Origin: Verrucomicrobiota bacterium | GTDB lineage: Bacteria > Verrucomicrobiota > Verrucomicrobiia > Opitutales > Opitutaceae | Direction of reading: 5' to 3' | Length of the DNA stretch: 64,000 nucleotides | NCBI GenBank assembly: GCA_016871755.1 | Contig: VHCJ01000001.1 | Location: 62,001-126,000 of the forward strand | Made by a program: the position numbers and the translations under genes | Shown here: piece after piece, positions 45,908 through 55,979 of the stretch | Position numbering within the stretch: position 1 is the first letter of the stretch | Layout: every line of letters starts with the position of its first letter | Notes under the pieces: model-generated | Told to the model about the DNA's origin: nothing | What the model saw: only the letters and a program-made list of their open reading frames with translations | Database searches by the model: none

Positions 45908-46539
45908 GGCCGCATGTACCCCTGCAACTCCGATTGGAGGAGTTGCTTCGCATAGTGCAGGCGCGAGCGCACGGTTCCCACCGAGCAGTCCATGACCTCG
46001 GCGATCTCCTCATGACTCAAACCATCAATCTCAAACAAAGTTACCACGGTACGATGCTTGATAGACAGCTTCTGCAGGGCCTCGTTCAATTTTTCCTGAA
46101 GCTCCTTGACGAACAATTCACGATCTCCGCCCTTTTTGTCGGTCAGCTGCGAAATGATCTCCCCCGCCGTTTCTTCGTCGTGGATCTTCTCAAAGCTGAA
46201 AAAGGTCCGGAGGCGGTTCTTGCGGAGGTGGGACAGGGTTCCGTTGACCGCAATCCGATACAGCCAGGTGAAGAAGGAAGACTGACCGGCAAACCGGTGA
46301 ATCGACTGAAAGGCCTTGATGAACGCGTCCTGCGTGAGGTCAGCCGCATCCTCGCGGTTTGACGTCATGTTGTACACCACCCCGAAAACGCGTTCCCGGT
46401 ACTTCCGGATGAGTTGGTCGAAGGCCGCCACATCCCCAGCCTGAACGCGCTGCACGACGGCCCAGTCGGAATCCGCCTCCACCTGCCGCTCCGGCGACGC
46501 CACCAGCGTCTTGGAGAGAGCCTTGGAAAGGGCGTTCAT
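45904..46539 (-). CDS. RNA polymerase sigma factor, ECF (sigma-E/RpoE-like) type
   Basis: 211 residues from ATG 46539. Region 2 (about 35-100) shows AFDQLIRKYRERVFGVVYNM, DAADLTQDAFIKAFQSIHRF and FFTWLYRIAVNGTLSHLRKN, the core-binding and -10-recognition helices. A roughly 45-residue linker follows (FFSFEKIHDEETAGEIISQL). Region 4 (about 150-205) has LSIKHRTVVTLFEIDGLSHE, EEIAEVMDCSVGTVRSRLHY and AKQLLQSELQGY. It lacks regions 1.1 and 3. It is translationally coupled to the membrane protein at 45032, the likely anti-sigma factor; the pair would respond to an envelope signal. Confidence 0.93.
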   Translation of the reverse strand: MNALSKALSKTLVASPERQVEADSDWAVVQRVQAGDVAAFDQLIRKYRERVFGVVYNMTSNREDAADLTQDAFIKAFQSIHRFAGQSSFFTWLYRIAVNGTLSHLRKNRLRTFFSFEKIHDEETAGEIISQLTDKKGGDRELFVKELQEKLNEALQKLSIKHRTVVTLFEIDGLSHEEIAEVMDCSVGTVRSRLHYAKQLLQSELQGYMRP

Positions 46540-46603
46540 GACCCCGCAACCATGGCGGGGATTACGCCCGGCGCAAATCCAAATCCACGCGCCGAGGCAG
46601 GAA

Positions 46604-47632
46604 TCAGCCCGACGCCGGACGCAGCGCCGCCACCTGCTCCCGCAACACCGCGCCCAACTGCCGCAGCAGGGGCGTCGGCGCGAGATCACCCCACGCCGCC
46701 AAGGTCGTCTCCCCGGTCTCCAACTCGGCGACGATCACGCCGGCCACCTCCGCAAAGGTGCCCCGTGCCTCCATCTGTTCCAGCCAGAAGGCCAGCCGGG
46801 GTGGACGTTGCCCGCGGATTTCCTCCAGGAGTTCCTCCGCCAGCGCCTCCGGCAACCGCTGCCGCAACCGCAGCAGGGGCAGGGTCAGCTTGCCGCTGAT
46901 CAGGTCCGTCCCGAGGGTCTTGCCAATGCGGTCCTCCCGGCCGAAGAAGTCCGCCAGGTCGTCGTACATCTGATACGCGATCCCGAGCTGGCGTCCGAAG
47001 GTCGCCGCCGCGTTCACGTAGCCCGCCGGCAACCCGGCGAGTTCCGTGCCGAGGGCGCACGACGCGGTGAAAAGCTCCGCCGTCTTGAGGTCGACGATGC
47101 GCCGGTAGTCGGCGTCGGAAATGTCGTCCGTCCTCCGCCGGAGGGTCTGGATGATTTCCCCGGCGCAGACCCGCCGGGTCGAGTCCGCAACCAGTCGACA
47201 CACCGCGGTGGTCGGAAACTGCGCGGCGAGAAACAGGGCGTGCGAAAACAGAGCATCCCCCAACAGCACCGCCGCCTCGGGACCGAAGGCCCGCGCCGCC
47301 GTCAGCCGCCCGCGGCGCAATTCCGATTCATCCATGATGTCGTCGTGCACCAGGGTCGCCAGATGCACGAGTTCCACCACCGCCGCCGCCCGGACCAACT
47401 CCGGCAGCACGCGGCCATCCCCCTGCCAGCCGCTCAGGAAGACCAGCGCCGGACGAATCCGCTTCCCCGAGGTGTCGATGCAGTAGTCCGCCATCTCCCG
47501 AATCTCCGGCTCAAAGGCCTCGATTTGGGAACGCAGAAACGCATCCAACTCGGCCATGTGCGGCCTCAGGCGCGCGAACACCGTCGCGAAGTCCCGCGGC
47601 GGAGAACGATCGGTGGATACCGGAGCTGCCAT
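46604..47632 (-). CDS. Polyprenyl diphosphate synthase (octaprenyl/heptaprenyl type)
   Basis: 342 residues of the trans-isoprenyl diphosphate synthase fold. The first aspartate-rich motif is DDIMD (97-101) within LATLVHDDIMDESELRRG and the second DDLAD (224-228) in YQMYDDLADFFGREDRIGKT. GKRIRPAL (56-63) contacts the pyrophosphate. Chain length (C35, C40 or more) is set by residues before the first motif and cannot be read reliably. The product would be a quinone side chain or a carrier-lipid precursor. It lies 64 bases before the sigma-factor start, same strand. Confidence 0.92.
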   Translation of the reverse strand: MAAPVSTDRSPPRDFATVFARLRPHMAELDAFLRSQIEAFEPEIREMADYCIDTSGKRIRPALVFLSGWQGDGRVLPELVRAAAVVELVHLATLVHDDIMDESELRRGRLTAARAFGPEAAVLLGDALFSHALFLAAQFPTTAVCRLVADSTRRVCAGEIIQTLRRRTDDISDADYRRIVDLKTAELFTASCALGTELAGLPAGYVNAAATFGRQLGIAYQMYDDLADFFGREDRIGKTLGTDLISGKLTLPLLRLRQRLPEALAEELLEEIRGQRPPRLAFWLEQMEARGTFAEVAGVIVAELETGETTLAAWGDLAPTPLLRQLGAVLREQVAALRPASG

Positions 47633-47702
47633 AGACCCCCCGACCCTATCCGCGTCTCCGGAAATGGCTAATCAATTGTCAGCCAAACAGACGCCCCCGC
47701 GC

Positions 47703-48437
47703 TTAACGCCGGAAGTGTGCGCAAACGATGCCGGCCGCCACCGCGGCGTTCAACGACTCCGCCTTTCCAAAACGGGGAATCGTCACCCGCCGGGTCACCC
47801 GCGCCGCCACCGCCGGAGACAGGCCCCGCCCCTCACTCCCGATCACGATCACGCCATGCTCCAGGGGCGGCAGGCGGCGAATGTCCTCGCCGTGCAGGTC
47901 GCACCCCAGAATCGGCACCGTCGCCGGCACCGTCGCCAAGGCCTCCGCCAGCGGCGCCGTCACCACCCGCAGTCGGCTGAATGAGCCCATGCTGGCGTTG
48001 ATCACTTTCTGGGAAAAGAGATCCGCGCAGTCCTGACCCATCACCACGCGGTCCAAGCCAAACCAATCCGCAATCCGCAGCAGGGTGCCGACATTCCCCG
48101 CGTCCTGCACCCCATCGAGCGCCAGGGTCCGGCCCTGCGCCAGTTCCCGCGGACCCAGCACCTCGCGCCGGAGGCGGAGGACGCCGAAGGCCGTGGAGGG
48201 CGTCGGAAAGTGGCTGATCCGCGCCATGTCGGCTGCCGGGATCACCCGCGCCCCGGGCCGCGTGGCCAGCCCGCTGTCGGCCGTCACCAGCAACGCCTCC
48301 CACGGCGGCCCGTCCGTCGACAACTCCGTCACCACCTTCTCGCCTTCAACCACAAAGAGCCCCTGCGCCTCGCGCTCGCGCTTGTCGTGCAGCGCCCGGA
48401 AACGGCGGACCTCGGCGGCGGTGAGCGGGGAGGTCAC
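47703..48437 (-). CDS. TrmH/SpoU-family RNA 2'-O-methyltransferase
   Basis: 244 residues. The N-terminal substrate-binding region has RFRALHDKREREAQGLFVVEG. The SPOUT knot has LALDGVQDAGNVGTLLRIAD (motif 1), then VIVIGSEGRGLSPAVAARVT (motif 2) and RVTIPRFGKAESLNAAVAAG (motif 3) with the SLNAAVAAG loop that binds SAM. It methylates a ribose 2'-OH in tRNA or rRNA; the target is not identifiable. It is 70 bases from the polyprenyl synthase and same strand. Confidence 0.92.
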   Translation of the reverse strand: MTSPLTAAEVRRFRALHDKREREAQGLFVVEGEKVVTELSTDGPPWEALLVTADSGLATRPGARVIPAADMARISHFPTPSTAFGVLRLRREVLGPRELAQGRTLALDGVQDAGNVGTLLRIADWFGLDRVVMGQDCADLFSQKVINASMGSFSRLRVVTAPLAEALATVPATVPILGCDLHGEDIRRLPPLEHGVIVIGSEGRGLSPAVAARVTRRVTIPRFGKAESLNAAVAAGIVCAHFRR

Positions 48438-48649
48438 GGGGAGGAAGGTCGGAGGGGAGCGGGGGCCGACCGGATCGACGGGGGAACGGCGGCTGGAGGG
48501 AATCGGACTGACAGGAGGGGAGGGCGTTTCCGAGGAGAAAGCACGCCGTCAGAATCACGTCACGCCCTGGGACTGACGGGAAGCTGCCGCCCCGCCCGGG
48601 CCGAACCCACCGGCGCACGCGGCACCGGCGGACTCGCGCGGGTGTGGGC

Positions 48650-49876
48650 TCAGACCTTGGGTCCGCCCTGCGCGATGTTGCGCGCGCGCAGGCGGAGACC
48701 GTTGAGGCGGATGAAGCCGGTGGCGTCGTTCTGGTTGTACCAGCTCTTCACGCCTTCCATCGAGGCGATGTGCGGATCGTAGAGCGAGTACTTGGACTTG
48801 CGGCCGGTGGTGATGATGTTGCCCTTGTAGAGCTTGAGGCGGACGGTGCCGGAAACGTAGCGCTGGCTCTCGTCGACGAGCGCCTGCAGGGCCTCGCGTT
48901 CCGGGGCGAACCAGAATCCGTAGTAAACGAGTTCCGCGTACTTCGGGATGAGCGAATCGCGCAGGTGCTGCACCTCGCGGTCCATCGTCAGGCTCTCGAT
49001 CTGGCGGTGGGCCTGCATCAGGATCGTGCCACCCGGGGTCTCGTACACGCCGCGCGACTTCATGCCGACGAAGCGGTTCTCGACAAGGTCGACGCGGCCG
49101 ATCCCGTGCTTGCCACCGAGACGGTTCAACTCGCGCAGGACGCCGGCCGGCGAAAGGCGGCGGCCGTTCACCGCGACGCAGTCACCCTTGGCGAACTCCA
49201 ACTCGACGTACTCGGCCTTGTTCGGCGCCTCCTCGGGCGAGACGGACAGCTTGAACATGCCGCGGTTGGCCGGGGCCGTCGGATCGAACCATGGATCCTC
49301 GAGAATGCCGGCCTCGTAGGAAATGTGCAGGAGGTTCCGGTCCATCGAATACGGCTTCTTCAGCGAGGCCTCGACGGGGATGCGGTGCTTCTCGCAGTAA
49401 GCGATCATCTCGGCCCGGCCGGGGAAGAGGTCACGGAACGCATCGATCTTCCACGGCGCGAGGATCTGCAGCCGCGGCGCGAGCGCCATGTAGGTCAGCT
49501 CGAAGCGGCACTGATCGTTGCCCTTGCCGGTCGCACCGTGGGCCACGGTGTCCGCCTTCTCCTTGCGCGCGATGTCGATCTGCGCCTTCGCGATGAGCGG
49601 GCGGGCGATCGAGGTGCCGAGGTAATACTGACCCTCATAGACCGCGTTCGCGCGGATCATCGGGTAGATGTAGTCCCGGGCGAACTCCTCGACAAGGTCG
49701 AGCGTGTAGTGCTTCGAGGCGCCGGTCTTGCGCGCCTTTTCCGGGAGCCCCTTCAGCTCTTCTTCCTGGCCGATGTCGGCCGCGAAGGTGACGATTTCCG
49801 CGTCATAGGTCTCGCGGAGCCATTTGACGATGACCGAGGTGTCGAGCCCACCGGAGTAAGCGAGGACGATTTTCAT
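48650..49876 (-). CDS. argG: Argininosuccinate synthase
   Basis: 408 residues. It ligates citrulline and aspartate with ATP in the penultimate step of arginine synthesis. The ATP pyrophosphatase motif AYSGGLDTS (6-14) is at the N-terminus. The family blocks [48 protein letters not shown] and [14 protein letters not shown] follow. Length is normal. It is the last gene of the leftward argB-argD-argF-argG run. A 212-base spacer follows to the RNA methyltransferase. Confidence 0.97.
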   Translation of the reverse strand: MKIVLAYSGGLDTSVIVKWLRETYDAEIVTFAADIGQEEELKGLPEKARKTGASKHYTLDLVEEFARDYIYPMIRANAVYEGQYYLGTSIARPLIAKAQIDIARKEKADTVAHGATGKGNDQCRFELTYMALAPRLQILAPWKIDAFRDLFPGRAEMIAYCEKHRIPVEASLKKPYSMDRNLLHISYEAGILEDPWFDPTAPANRGMFKLSVSPEEAPNKAEYVELEFAKGDCVAVNGRRLSPAGVLRELNRLGGKHGIGRVDLVENRFVGMKSRGVYETPGGTILMQAHRQIESLTMDREVQHLRDSLIPKYAELVYYGFWFAPEREALQALVDESQRYVSGTVRLKLYKGNIITTGRKSKYSLYDPHIASMEGVKSWYNQNDATGFIRLNGLRLRARNIAQGGPKV

Positions 49877-49952
49877 GGAGGCTCCGTTGTGCGAAACGCC
49901 TCCCCCCGGCGCAAAGCAAAACCGCCGGACCGACGCAGGTTCCGTCGGCGCG

Positions 49953-50900
49953 TCAGCGCCGGGCCGACCGCGCCAGCATCGTGAGGATCGCCTTCTGCAC
50001 GTGCAGCCGGTTCTCCGCCTGGTCGAAGATCACGCTGCGGGGATTCGCCAGGACCTCCTCCGTGACTTCCTCGCCCGGGTGAGCCGGCAGGCAGTGCAGG
50101 AAGTAGGCGTCTCGCTTCGCCGCAGCGAACAGGGAGGCCGTGACCTGGTAGGGGGCCAACGTGCGGAGGCGCTCCTTGGTCTCCTCCTCCTTGCCCATGC
50201 TCACCCACACATCGGTGTAGACGACATCGGCGTCGCGCACCGCCTCGCGCGGATCCGTCGTGAAGGTGAATCCACCCGGAAATCCCTCACGGGCGAGGAA
50301 CGCCTCGAACTCCTTGCTCGGCCGGAAGGACTCCGGCCCGGACAGCGCGATCTTCATGCCGAAGAGATTCGCGCCGAGCGCCCACGAATACGCCATGTTG
50401 CACGACGTATCGCCGAGGAAGGCGATCTTGCGACCGCGCAGCGACGCGAGGAGGTCGCCACCGGGCGCCGTCCAGCGCTCCGCCACGGTGAAGGCGTCGG
50501 TGTAGATCTGGCAGGGGTGCAGGAAATCGGTCAGGGCGTTGATCACCGGGACGGTGCCGGCCGCGGCCAGCCGCTCGACGTCGGAGTGATCGAAGGTGCG
50601 CACGATCAACCCGTGCACGAAGCGCGACAGCACGCGGGCGGTGTCCTCGATGGACTCGCCGCGACCCAGTTGGATGTCGTTCCGGTTCAGGAAGAGCGGA
50701 TTCCCGCCGAGTTCATGGATGCCCACCTCGAAGGACACGCGGGTGCGCGTGGAAGACTTGGAAAAAATCATCGCCCACGTCTGGCCGGCGAGGACCGCGG
50801 ACGCCTGGCGGCCCCGCGTGGCCTTGAGTTCCCGGGCCAGCGACATGACTTCGGCCACCTCCGGCAGCGTGAAGTCAGTCTCCTTGAGGAAGTGCTTCAT
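49953..50900 (-). CDS. argF: Ornithine carbamoyltransferase
   Basis: 315 residues from ATG 50900; the open frame continues upstream without homology. It makes citrulline from ornithine and carbamoyl phosphate. SSTRTR (49-54) is the phosphate loop, [10 protein letters not shown] the carbamoyl-phosphate/ornithine region, and LHCLP (268-272) the ornithine-binding cysteine loop. Spacing to argG is 76 bases and to argD 147 bases. Confidence 0.96.
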   Translation of the reverse strand: MKHFLKETDFTLPEVAEVMSLARELKATRGRQASAVLAGQTWAMIFSKSSTRTRVSFEVGIHELGGNPLFLNRNDIQLGRGESIEDTARVLSRFVHGLIVRTFDHSDVERLAAAGTVPVINALTDFLHPCQIYTDAFTVAERWTAPGGDLLASLRGRKIAFLGDTSCNMAYSWALGANLFGMKIALSGPESFRPSKEFEAFLAREGFPGGFTFTTDPREAVRDADVVYTDVWVSMGKEEETKERLRTLAPYQVTASLFAAAKRDAYFLHCLPAHPGEEVTEEVLANPRSVIFDQAENRLHVQKAILTMLARSARR

Positions 50901-51047
50901 TTTCGAGGAAGCGATCAGCCTACGGTATCCGCGCGCCGGGCGCGAGTGAAAATTCGGGTTCGTCGCCCCTCCGGGCGCCGCGGAATCTCCCCGCTCGGAC
51001 GGCCTTCCCCAGCGCGCGAAACCCAAACGTCACACCACCCGTTCGGC

Positions 51048-52277
51048 TCAACCGGCGGCGGGGCGCGTCGCGGCGAGCGCCTGGCGGAGCAGGACGACAC
51101 TCTGCGCGAGTTCGTCCGCCGAAGTGTTCAACGGCGGGAGGAGACGGATGACGTTGCCGCCGGCGGCGACGACGAGCAGCCCGGCCTCGCGGGCGGCGGC
51201 GATGACCGGCGCGGGGTCCAGCGCCAGTTGCAGGCCGACCATGAAACCCTGGCCCCGGAGCCCGCGGACCTGCGTCGGAAACTCGGTGGCGAGTCCGCGG
51301 AGCGCGGCGTGCCAGGCTCCGCTGGTCGAGCGCACATGGTCGACGAGGTGCTCCTGCTCGAGGACATCGAGCACGGCGAGGGCCGCGGCGCAGGCCAGCG
51401 GCGTGCCGCCGAAGGTCGTGCCGTGGGATCCCGGCTGGAAGAGATCGGACGCGCCCTCGCCGACCCAGATCGCGCCGATCGGGAAGCCGCCGCCGAGCGC
51501 CTTGGCCATGCCGATGGCATCGGGCCGGATGCCCGCGTGCTCGAAGGCAAAGAACGCGCCGGTGCGACCAATGCCGCACTGCACCTCATCGAGGAGGAGC
51601 AGCAGGTGGTGCTCGTTGCAGAGAGCGCGTAGCCCGACGAGGAACTCCGGCGTGCAGGGGTTCACCCCGCCCTCACCCTGGATGGTCTCGACGAAGATCG
51701 CCGCCGTGCGCTCCGTGATCGCGGCGCGGAACCCCTCGAGATCGTTGAGATCGGCGAAGACGAAGCCCGGCGTGAGCGGACGGAAGCCTTTCTGGATTTT
51801 CTCCTGCGGCGTGGCGCTCATGCCACCGAAGGTCCGGCCGTGGAAGGCGCCGCGGGCGCAGATCACCTCGTAGATCTTCCCTTCCTCGCCGCCGGCCTTG
51901 CGCACGCCGTGCAGGCGCGCGAGCTTGATCAAGCCCTCGTTCGCCTCGGCACCGCTGTTGCAGAAGAAGACCCGGCCTGGGCCGGCATAGCCGACGAGGC
52001 GCCGCGCGAGCTCGGCCTGCCGCACGTTGCGGAACAGGTTGCTCGTGTGCACCAGCTCGGCGGCCTGCTGTTGCACCGCCGCGACCCAGCGGGGGTGGCA
52101 GTGACCGAGCGCATTGACCGCGATGCCGGAGGTGAAATCGAGGTACTCACGACCCGCGTCATCCCAGACCTGCGTGCCGCGACCGCGCACCAACGTGAGC
52201 GCGGCGCGCGCGTAATTCTTCATGACGTGCGCATCGTAGAGATCGGCGGCGGCCTGGCGGGTGACGGACGGGTTCAT
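51048..52277 (-). CDS. argD: Acetylornithine aminotransferase (class III PLP enzyme)
   Basis: 409 residues. It converts N-acetylglutamate semialdehyde to N-acetylornithine. FCNSGAEANEGLIKLAR (105-121) binds pyridoxal phosphate, LLLDEVQCGIGRTG carries the cofactor aspartate, and Lys259 in GMAKALGGGFPIGA forms the Schiff base. HGTTFGGTPLACAAAL follows. The symbol rests on the cluster context; the same fold also covers succinylornithine and ornithine aminotransferases. Confidence 0.95.
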   Translation of the reverse strand: MNPSVTRQAAADLYDAHVMKNYARAALTLVRGRGTQVWDDAGREYLDFTSGIAVNALGHCHPRWVAAVQQQAAELVHTSNLFRNVRQAELARRLVGYAGPGRVFFCNSGAEANEGLIKLARLHGVRKAGGEEGKIYEVICARGAFHGRTFGGMSATPQEKIQKGFRPLTPGFVFADLNDLEGFRAAITERTAAIFVETIQGEGGVNPCTPEFLVGLRALCNEHHLLLLLDEVQCGIGRTGAFFAFEHAGIRPDAIGMAKALGGGFPIGAIWVGEGASDLFQPGSHGTTFGGTPLACAAALAVLDVLEQEHLVDHVRSTSGAWHAALRGLATEFPTQVRGLRGQGFMVGLQLALDPAPVIAAAREAGLLVVAAGGNVIRLLPPLNTSADELAQSVVLLRQALAATRPAAG

Positions 52278-52313
52278 CGAAAGAAAAAAGGGCGCAACGG
52301 CGCAGCACCCGGA

Positions 52314-53195
52314 TCAACCATGCACGATTTCCGTGCCGATCCCGGAGTCGGTGAAGATCTCCAGCAACAGCGAATGCGGCAGGCGACCATCGATGAAATG
52401 CACGCGCTGCACCCCCTCCTGCAGGGCGCGGATCGCGCTCGCCACCTTCGGCCGCATGCCCTTGTCGATGACTCCCTTCGCCTTCAGCCCATCGACCTGC
52501 GAAATCTTCAGCGTCGAAATCAGCGACTCCGGATCAGGCGGCGCCGAGAGCAGGCCCGGAACGTCGCTCATGTACACGAGGCGGCGGGCGTGCAGCGCGC
52601 TCGCCACCCGGCCCGCCACCAAGTCCGCATTCACGTTGTAGGGCTTGCCATCATACCCCTCGGCCACGGGCGAGATCACCGGGATGTTGCCCTCGGCGAT
52701 CTCCTTCTTGATCAGCTTCACCTTCACCTCCGTCACCTCGCCCACGTAGCCGAGGTCCACCGGATTGCCATCATCATCGACCGTCAGCTTCTGGCAGACG
52801 AGAACCGAGTCACCCGGCAAACCCTTCGGCTTGCCACGGGCGGACGCGATGGCTTCGCAGACGTCGCGATTGACGATCTCGTCGAGCGTCCGCTTGACGA
52901 TCGCAACCGTGGCGTCGTCGGTGACGCGCATGCCGTTGACGAAGGTGGCCTTGAGGCCGGACGTCTCCATCGCACGGGTGATGGCCTTGCCGCCGCCGTG
53001 GACCACGACGACGTTGATCCCGCAGGCGGCGAGGAAGGCGATGTCGTAGGCGACCCGCGAGCGGACGATCGGATCGGGGTCGTCCATGAAGCTGCCGCCG
53101 TACTTGACGACGAAGGTGGAGCCGCGGAAATCCTGGATGTAGGGCAGGGCCTCGAGGAGGACCTTCGCCTTGGCGGTGATTTCGGAGACGTTCAT
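52314..53195 (-). CDS. argB: Acetylglutamate kinase
   Basis: 293 residues from ATG 53195. It phosphorylates N-acetylglutamate, often the feedback-controlled step of arginine synthesis. The amino-acid-kinase fold shows [12 protein letters not shown] (Lys31), [40 protein letters not shown] and [10 protein letters not shown]. The N-terminal helix before Lys31 ([20 protein letters not shown]) is the type found in arginine-inhibitable hexameric enzymes. It is divergent from argJ. Confidence 0.96.
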   Translation of the reverse strand: MNVSEITAKAKVLLEALPYIQDFRGSTFVVKYGGSFMDDPDPIVRSRVAYDIAFLAACGINVVVVHGGGKAITRAMETSGLKATFVNGMRVTDDATVAIVKRTLDEIVNRDVCEAIASARGKPKGLPGDSVLVCQKLTVDDDGNPVDLGYVGEVTEVKVKLIKKEIAEGNIPVISPVAEGYDGKPYNVNADLVAGRVASALHARRLVYMSDVPGLLSAPPDPESLISTLKISQVDGLKAKGVIDKGMRPKVASAIRALQEGVQRVHFIDGRLPHSLLLEIFTDSGIGTEIVHG

Positions 53196-53425
53196 GAAGT
53201 CGGAGCGAACTCCGCACGCCACGCCCCATCCGAGACGCGCAAGGACGCGGCCGGCAGAGGCAAACAAGGCTGGACGAAGAGGCTCACAAAAAAACGGAAG
53301 GTCGTACGCATAAAGCCCCCGACCCGTGCCTTTCCATAAAATTGTCGCGCATTCCGGAAGAATCTTGCGACGGACCGGTGCAGAATCGACTTCACTCGCC
53401 GCGCGCTCGCGCACAGGAGTTGGCC
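53196..53425. promoter_or_regulatory. Divergent argB/argJ control region
   Basis: 230 bases between the outward-facing argB and argJ starts must hold both promoters. An AT-rich core lies at about 53325-53345 (TTTCCATAAAATTGTC). AGGAG at 53415-53419 is a clear Shine-Dalgarno 6 bases before argJ GTG 53426 and supports that start. No certain ArgR box was found. Confidence 0.5.
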
Positions 53426-54742
53426 GTGCCGAGCACCGATCTGACCTTCGCCGACCGTTCCTCCCACCGCGCCTGGCTGGCGACGCAGGCGATCCTGCCC
53501 GCGGGCTTCCGGGTGGGCACCTGCCGCTTCGAGTTCACGCCGCGCGAGGCGCCGAAGCCGTCGCGGATGACGCTGACGCTGCTGGCGCTCGACCGGCCGA
53601 CCGCCGACTTCGCCGCCGTCTTCACGCGCAACGCCTTCCCGGGCGCCCCCATCCTCGTCGGCCGCGCCCGCCTCGCTGAGCCCTCCCTCGGCGCGATCAT
53701 CATCAACAACAAGATCTCGAACGTCTGCGCCCCGGGGGGAGTCGCCGACGCCGAGCGCGTGGCCGGCGCGGCTGCGATGCTGCTCGGCCTGCCCGCCACC
53801 GCCGTCCTCCCCTGCTCCACCGGCGTGATCGGCTGGGGCCTGCCCGTTGACGCCATGCTGCAGGCGCTGCCCGAGGCCGTCGCCGCCCTCCGGCCCGGCT
53901 CCGCCACGCCGATGGCGGAGGGCATCGTCACGACGGACCTCTATCCCAAGGTCCGCCGCGCCACCGTCGGCCAGGGCAGCATCGTCGGCATCGCCAAGGG
54001 CGCCGGGATGGTCGAACCCAACCTCGCCACGATGCTGGTGTACCTGCTCACCGACCTCGCCGTGCCGCGGGACGAACTGCGCGCGATCCTCCAGCGTGTC
54101 GTCGCAGACAGCTTCAACACCATCAGCGTCGACAGCGACACCAGCACCTCCGACACGGTGGCACTGCTTTCCTCCGGCACGGTGCCATCCCCGGATCTGG
54201 CCGCGTTCGAGGCCGCGCTGCGCCAGGTGTGTCGCGACCTCGCGGAGGACGTGGTCCGCAACGGCGAGGGCGTCCGCCACGTCATCCGGGTCCGCCTCTC
54301 CGGCGCCCCCACCGCCGAACTCGCCCGCGGTCTGGGCAAGGCCATCGTGAACGCGCCGCTGTTCAAGTGCGCCGTCGCTGGCAACGACCCCAATGTCGGC
54401 CGGCTTGTCCAGGCCATCGGCAAGCACCTCGGTGCGCGCGGCGAGACCATCGACGCGTCCCGGGTCCGCGCCAGCATGGGCGGGATCGAGATCTTCTCGG
54501 GCGGAGTCTTCCGCCTCGATCCCACGAAGGAGGCCGCCCTCATCGCCCACCTCCGCAGCGCCGAACTCTACGCCAGCGCCGCGCCGGTCGATGGCGTGTT
54601 CTCCGCGCCGATCGATTTCCCACCCCACGAGCGCTGCGTCGACATCGAGGTCGATCTCGGGGCCGGCACCCATGCCGCCACCGTGCTCGGCGGCGACCTC
54701 ACGCACGAGTACGTGAGCGAAAACGCCGACTACCGCAGCTGA
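53426..54742 (+). CDS. argJ: Bifunctional ornithine acetyltransferase/N-acetylglutamate synthase
   Basis: 438 residues from GTG 53426, chosen because of the upstream AGGAG. It moves acetyl groups from acetylornithine to glutamate and may also use acetyl-CoA. Self-cleavage before the nucleophile Thr202 in [13 protein letters not shown] yields alpha and beta chains. Other blocks are [47 protein letters not shown] and VSENADYRS at the end. It is the only arg gene here on the plus strand, lying between argC and argB, which point leftward. Confidence 0.95.
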   Translation: MPSTDLTFADRSSHRAWLATQAILPAGFRVGTCRFEFTPREAPKPSRMTLTLLALDRPTADFAAVFTRNAFPGAPILVGRARLAEPSLGAIIINNKISNVCAPGGVADAERVAGAAAMLLGLPATAVLPCSTGVIGWGLPVDAMLQALPEAVAALRPGSATPMAEGIVTTDLYPKVRRATVGQGSIVGIAKGAGMVEPNLATMLVYLLTDLAVPRDELRAILQRVVADSFNTISVDSDTSTSDTVALLSSGTVPSPDLAAFEAALRQVCRDLAEDVVRNGEGVRHVIRVRLSGAPTAELARGLGKAIVNAPLFKCAVAGNDPNVGRLVQAIGKHLGARGETIDASRVRASMGGIEIFSGGVFRLDPTKEAALIAHLRSAELYASAAPVDGVFSAPIDFPPHERCVDIEVDLGAGTHAATVLGGDLTHEYVSENADYRS

Positions 54743-54745
54743 GCC

Positions 54746-54773
54746 CGCCGAGGCGGCGGCCGCCGCCTCGGCG
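54746..54773. terminator. 28-bp perfect palindrome between convergent argJ and argC
   Basis: CGCCGAGGCGGCGG is followed directly by its reverse complement, 3 bases after the argJ stop and 25 before the argC stop. It would form a very stable hairpin on either transcript. There is no T-run, so it is only a candidate bidirectional terminator or transcript end-protecting structure. Confidence 0.55.
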
Positions 54774-54797
54774 TCAGCGATCAATCGCGCCGCCAGC

Positions 54798-55823
54798 TCA
54801 CGCCAGACCAGCGGTCTCCGGGAAGCCGGACCAGAGGTTCATGATCTGCACGGCCTGGCCGCTGGCGCCCTTCATCAGGTTGTCCTCGGCGGAGGTCACG
54901 ATGACATTGCCGGTGCGCGGATCGTGGACGGCGGACATGTCGAGGCGGTTGGTGCCGACGACATGAGCGGTGTCCGGCGTCTCGCCGCTCGGCAGGATCT
55001 GGACGAACGGACGTTCGGCGTACGCGGCGTTCCACGCCGCGTAGATCGCCTCGATCCCCGCCCCGCGGGCGGCCGGCACGGTGATCGTCGTGGCGATGCC
55101 GCGGCGCATGGGAACGAGGTGCGGATTGAACTGGATCATCGTCGGCACCCCGGTGTGGAGGGCCAGTTGCTCCTCGATCTCGGCGAGGTGGCGGTGCTTG
55201 ACGAGCCCGTAGGCCTTCATGCTCTCGGCGCGCTCGGCAAAGAGGTACATTTCCTCGGCCTTCTTGCCGGCTCCGCTGACCCCGCTGGCGGCGTTGGCCA
55301 CGATGTGCTCGCGCGACACCAGCCCGGCCCGCAGCAGCGGGATGAGCGGCAGGAGGATGCTCGTCGGGTAGCAGCCGGGCGCCGCGACCAGACGGGCCTC
55401 GGTCCGCCAGGCCGCGGCGGTGATTTCGGGGAGGACGAAGCGGGCCTGCGGGATCAGCTCCGGCGCGTGATGGCTGCCGTAGTAGCGCTCGTAGGTCGCA
55501 AGATCAGCGATGCGGAAGTCGGCGCTCAGGTCGATGACCCGCTTCCCGCCGGCGACCAGGGCCTTGGCGTAGGCGGCCGCGGCCCCGTGCGGCAGCGCGA
55601 GGAAGAACAACTCGATGTCGCTCGCGGCCAGCGCGGCGGCGTCGGAATCGCTGAACACCAGTCCTCGATCCACGCCGCGCACCGCCGGGATCACCGCCGA
55701 CAGGCGTTTCCCGGCCTGGCTCCGCGACGTCACCGCCGCCAACTGCACCATGGGGTGAGCGAGCAGCAGCTTGACCAACACCTCCCCGGAGTAGCCCGAG
55801 GCTCCAACGATGCCGACTTTCAT
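54798..55823 (-). CDS. argC: N-acetyl-gamma-glutamyl-phosphate reductase
   Basis: 341 residues from ATG 55823. It reduces N-acetylglutamyl phosphate with NADPH. VGIVGASGYSGEVLVKLLLA at the N-terminus is the Rossmann motif. The catalytic Cys151 lies in VAAPGCYPTSILLPL. The region with KAYGLVKHRHLAEIEEQLAL matches the family. Three or four extra N-terminal residues are possible from 55832. The gene is leftward like argB, argD, argF and argG but convergent with argJ. Confidence 0.96.
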   Translation of the reverse strand: MKVGIVGASGYSGEVLVKLLLAHPMVQLAAVTSRSQAGKRLSAVIPAVRGVDRGLVFSDSDAAALAASDIELFFLALPHGAAAAYAKALVAGGKRVIDLSADFRIADLATYERYYGSHHAPELIPQARFVLPEITAAAWRTEARLVAAPGCYPTSILLPLIPLLRAGLVSREHIVANAASGVSGAGKKAEEMYLFAERAESMKAYGLVKHRHLAEIEEQLALHTGVPTMIQFNPHLVPMRRGIATTITVPAARGAGIEAIYAAWNAAYAERPFVQILPSGETPDTAHVVGTNRLDMSAVHDPRTGNVIVTSAEDNLMKGASGQAVQIMNLWSGFPETAGLA

Positions 55824-55924
55824 GACGTGCATCCTTCAGCAACGAAGGCACCGGAAGCCAGAGGAATTTCCCGGGAGGCCGGGCGGTCGCCCACGGACCG
55901 TCGGGGCGGGAGGCCAATGGGGGG

Positions 55925-55951
55925 AAAAAACGCCGACCCGGAGGTCGGCGT
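55925..55951 (-). terminator. Intrinsic terminator of the rplM-rpsI transcript
   Basis: A stem of CGCCGACC / GGTCGGCG (55931-55938 with 55943-55950), extended to 9 bp by a flanking A-T pair, with loop CGGA. For leftward transcription it is followed by TTTTTT. It is 29 bases beyond the rpsI stop. Confidence 0.88.
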
Positions 55952-55979
55952 CTGGAAAAGGACGGAGGCGCGGAGCGGA

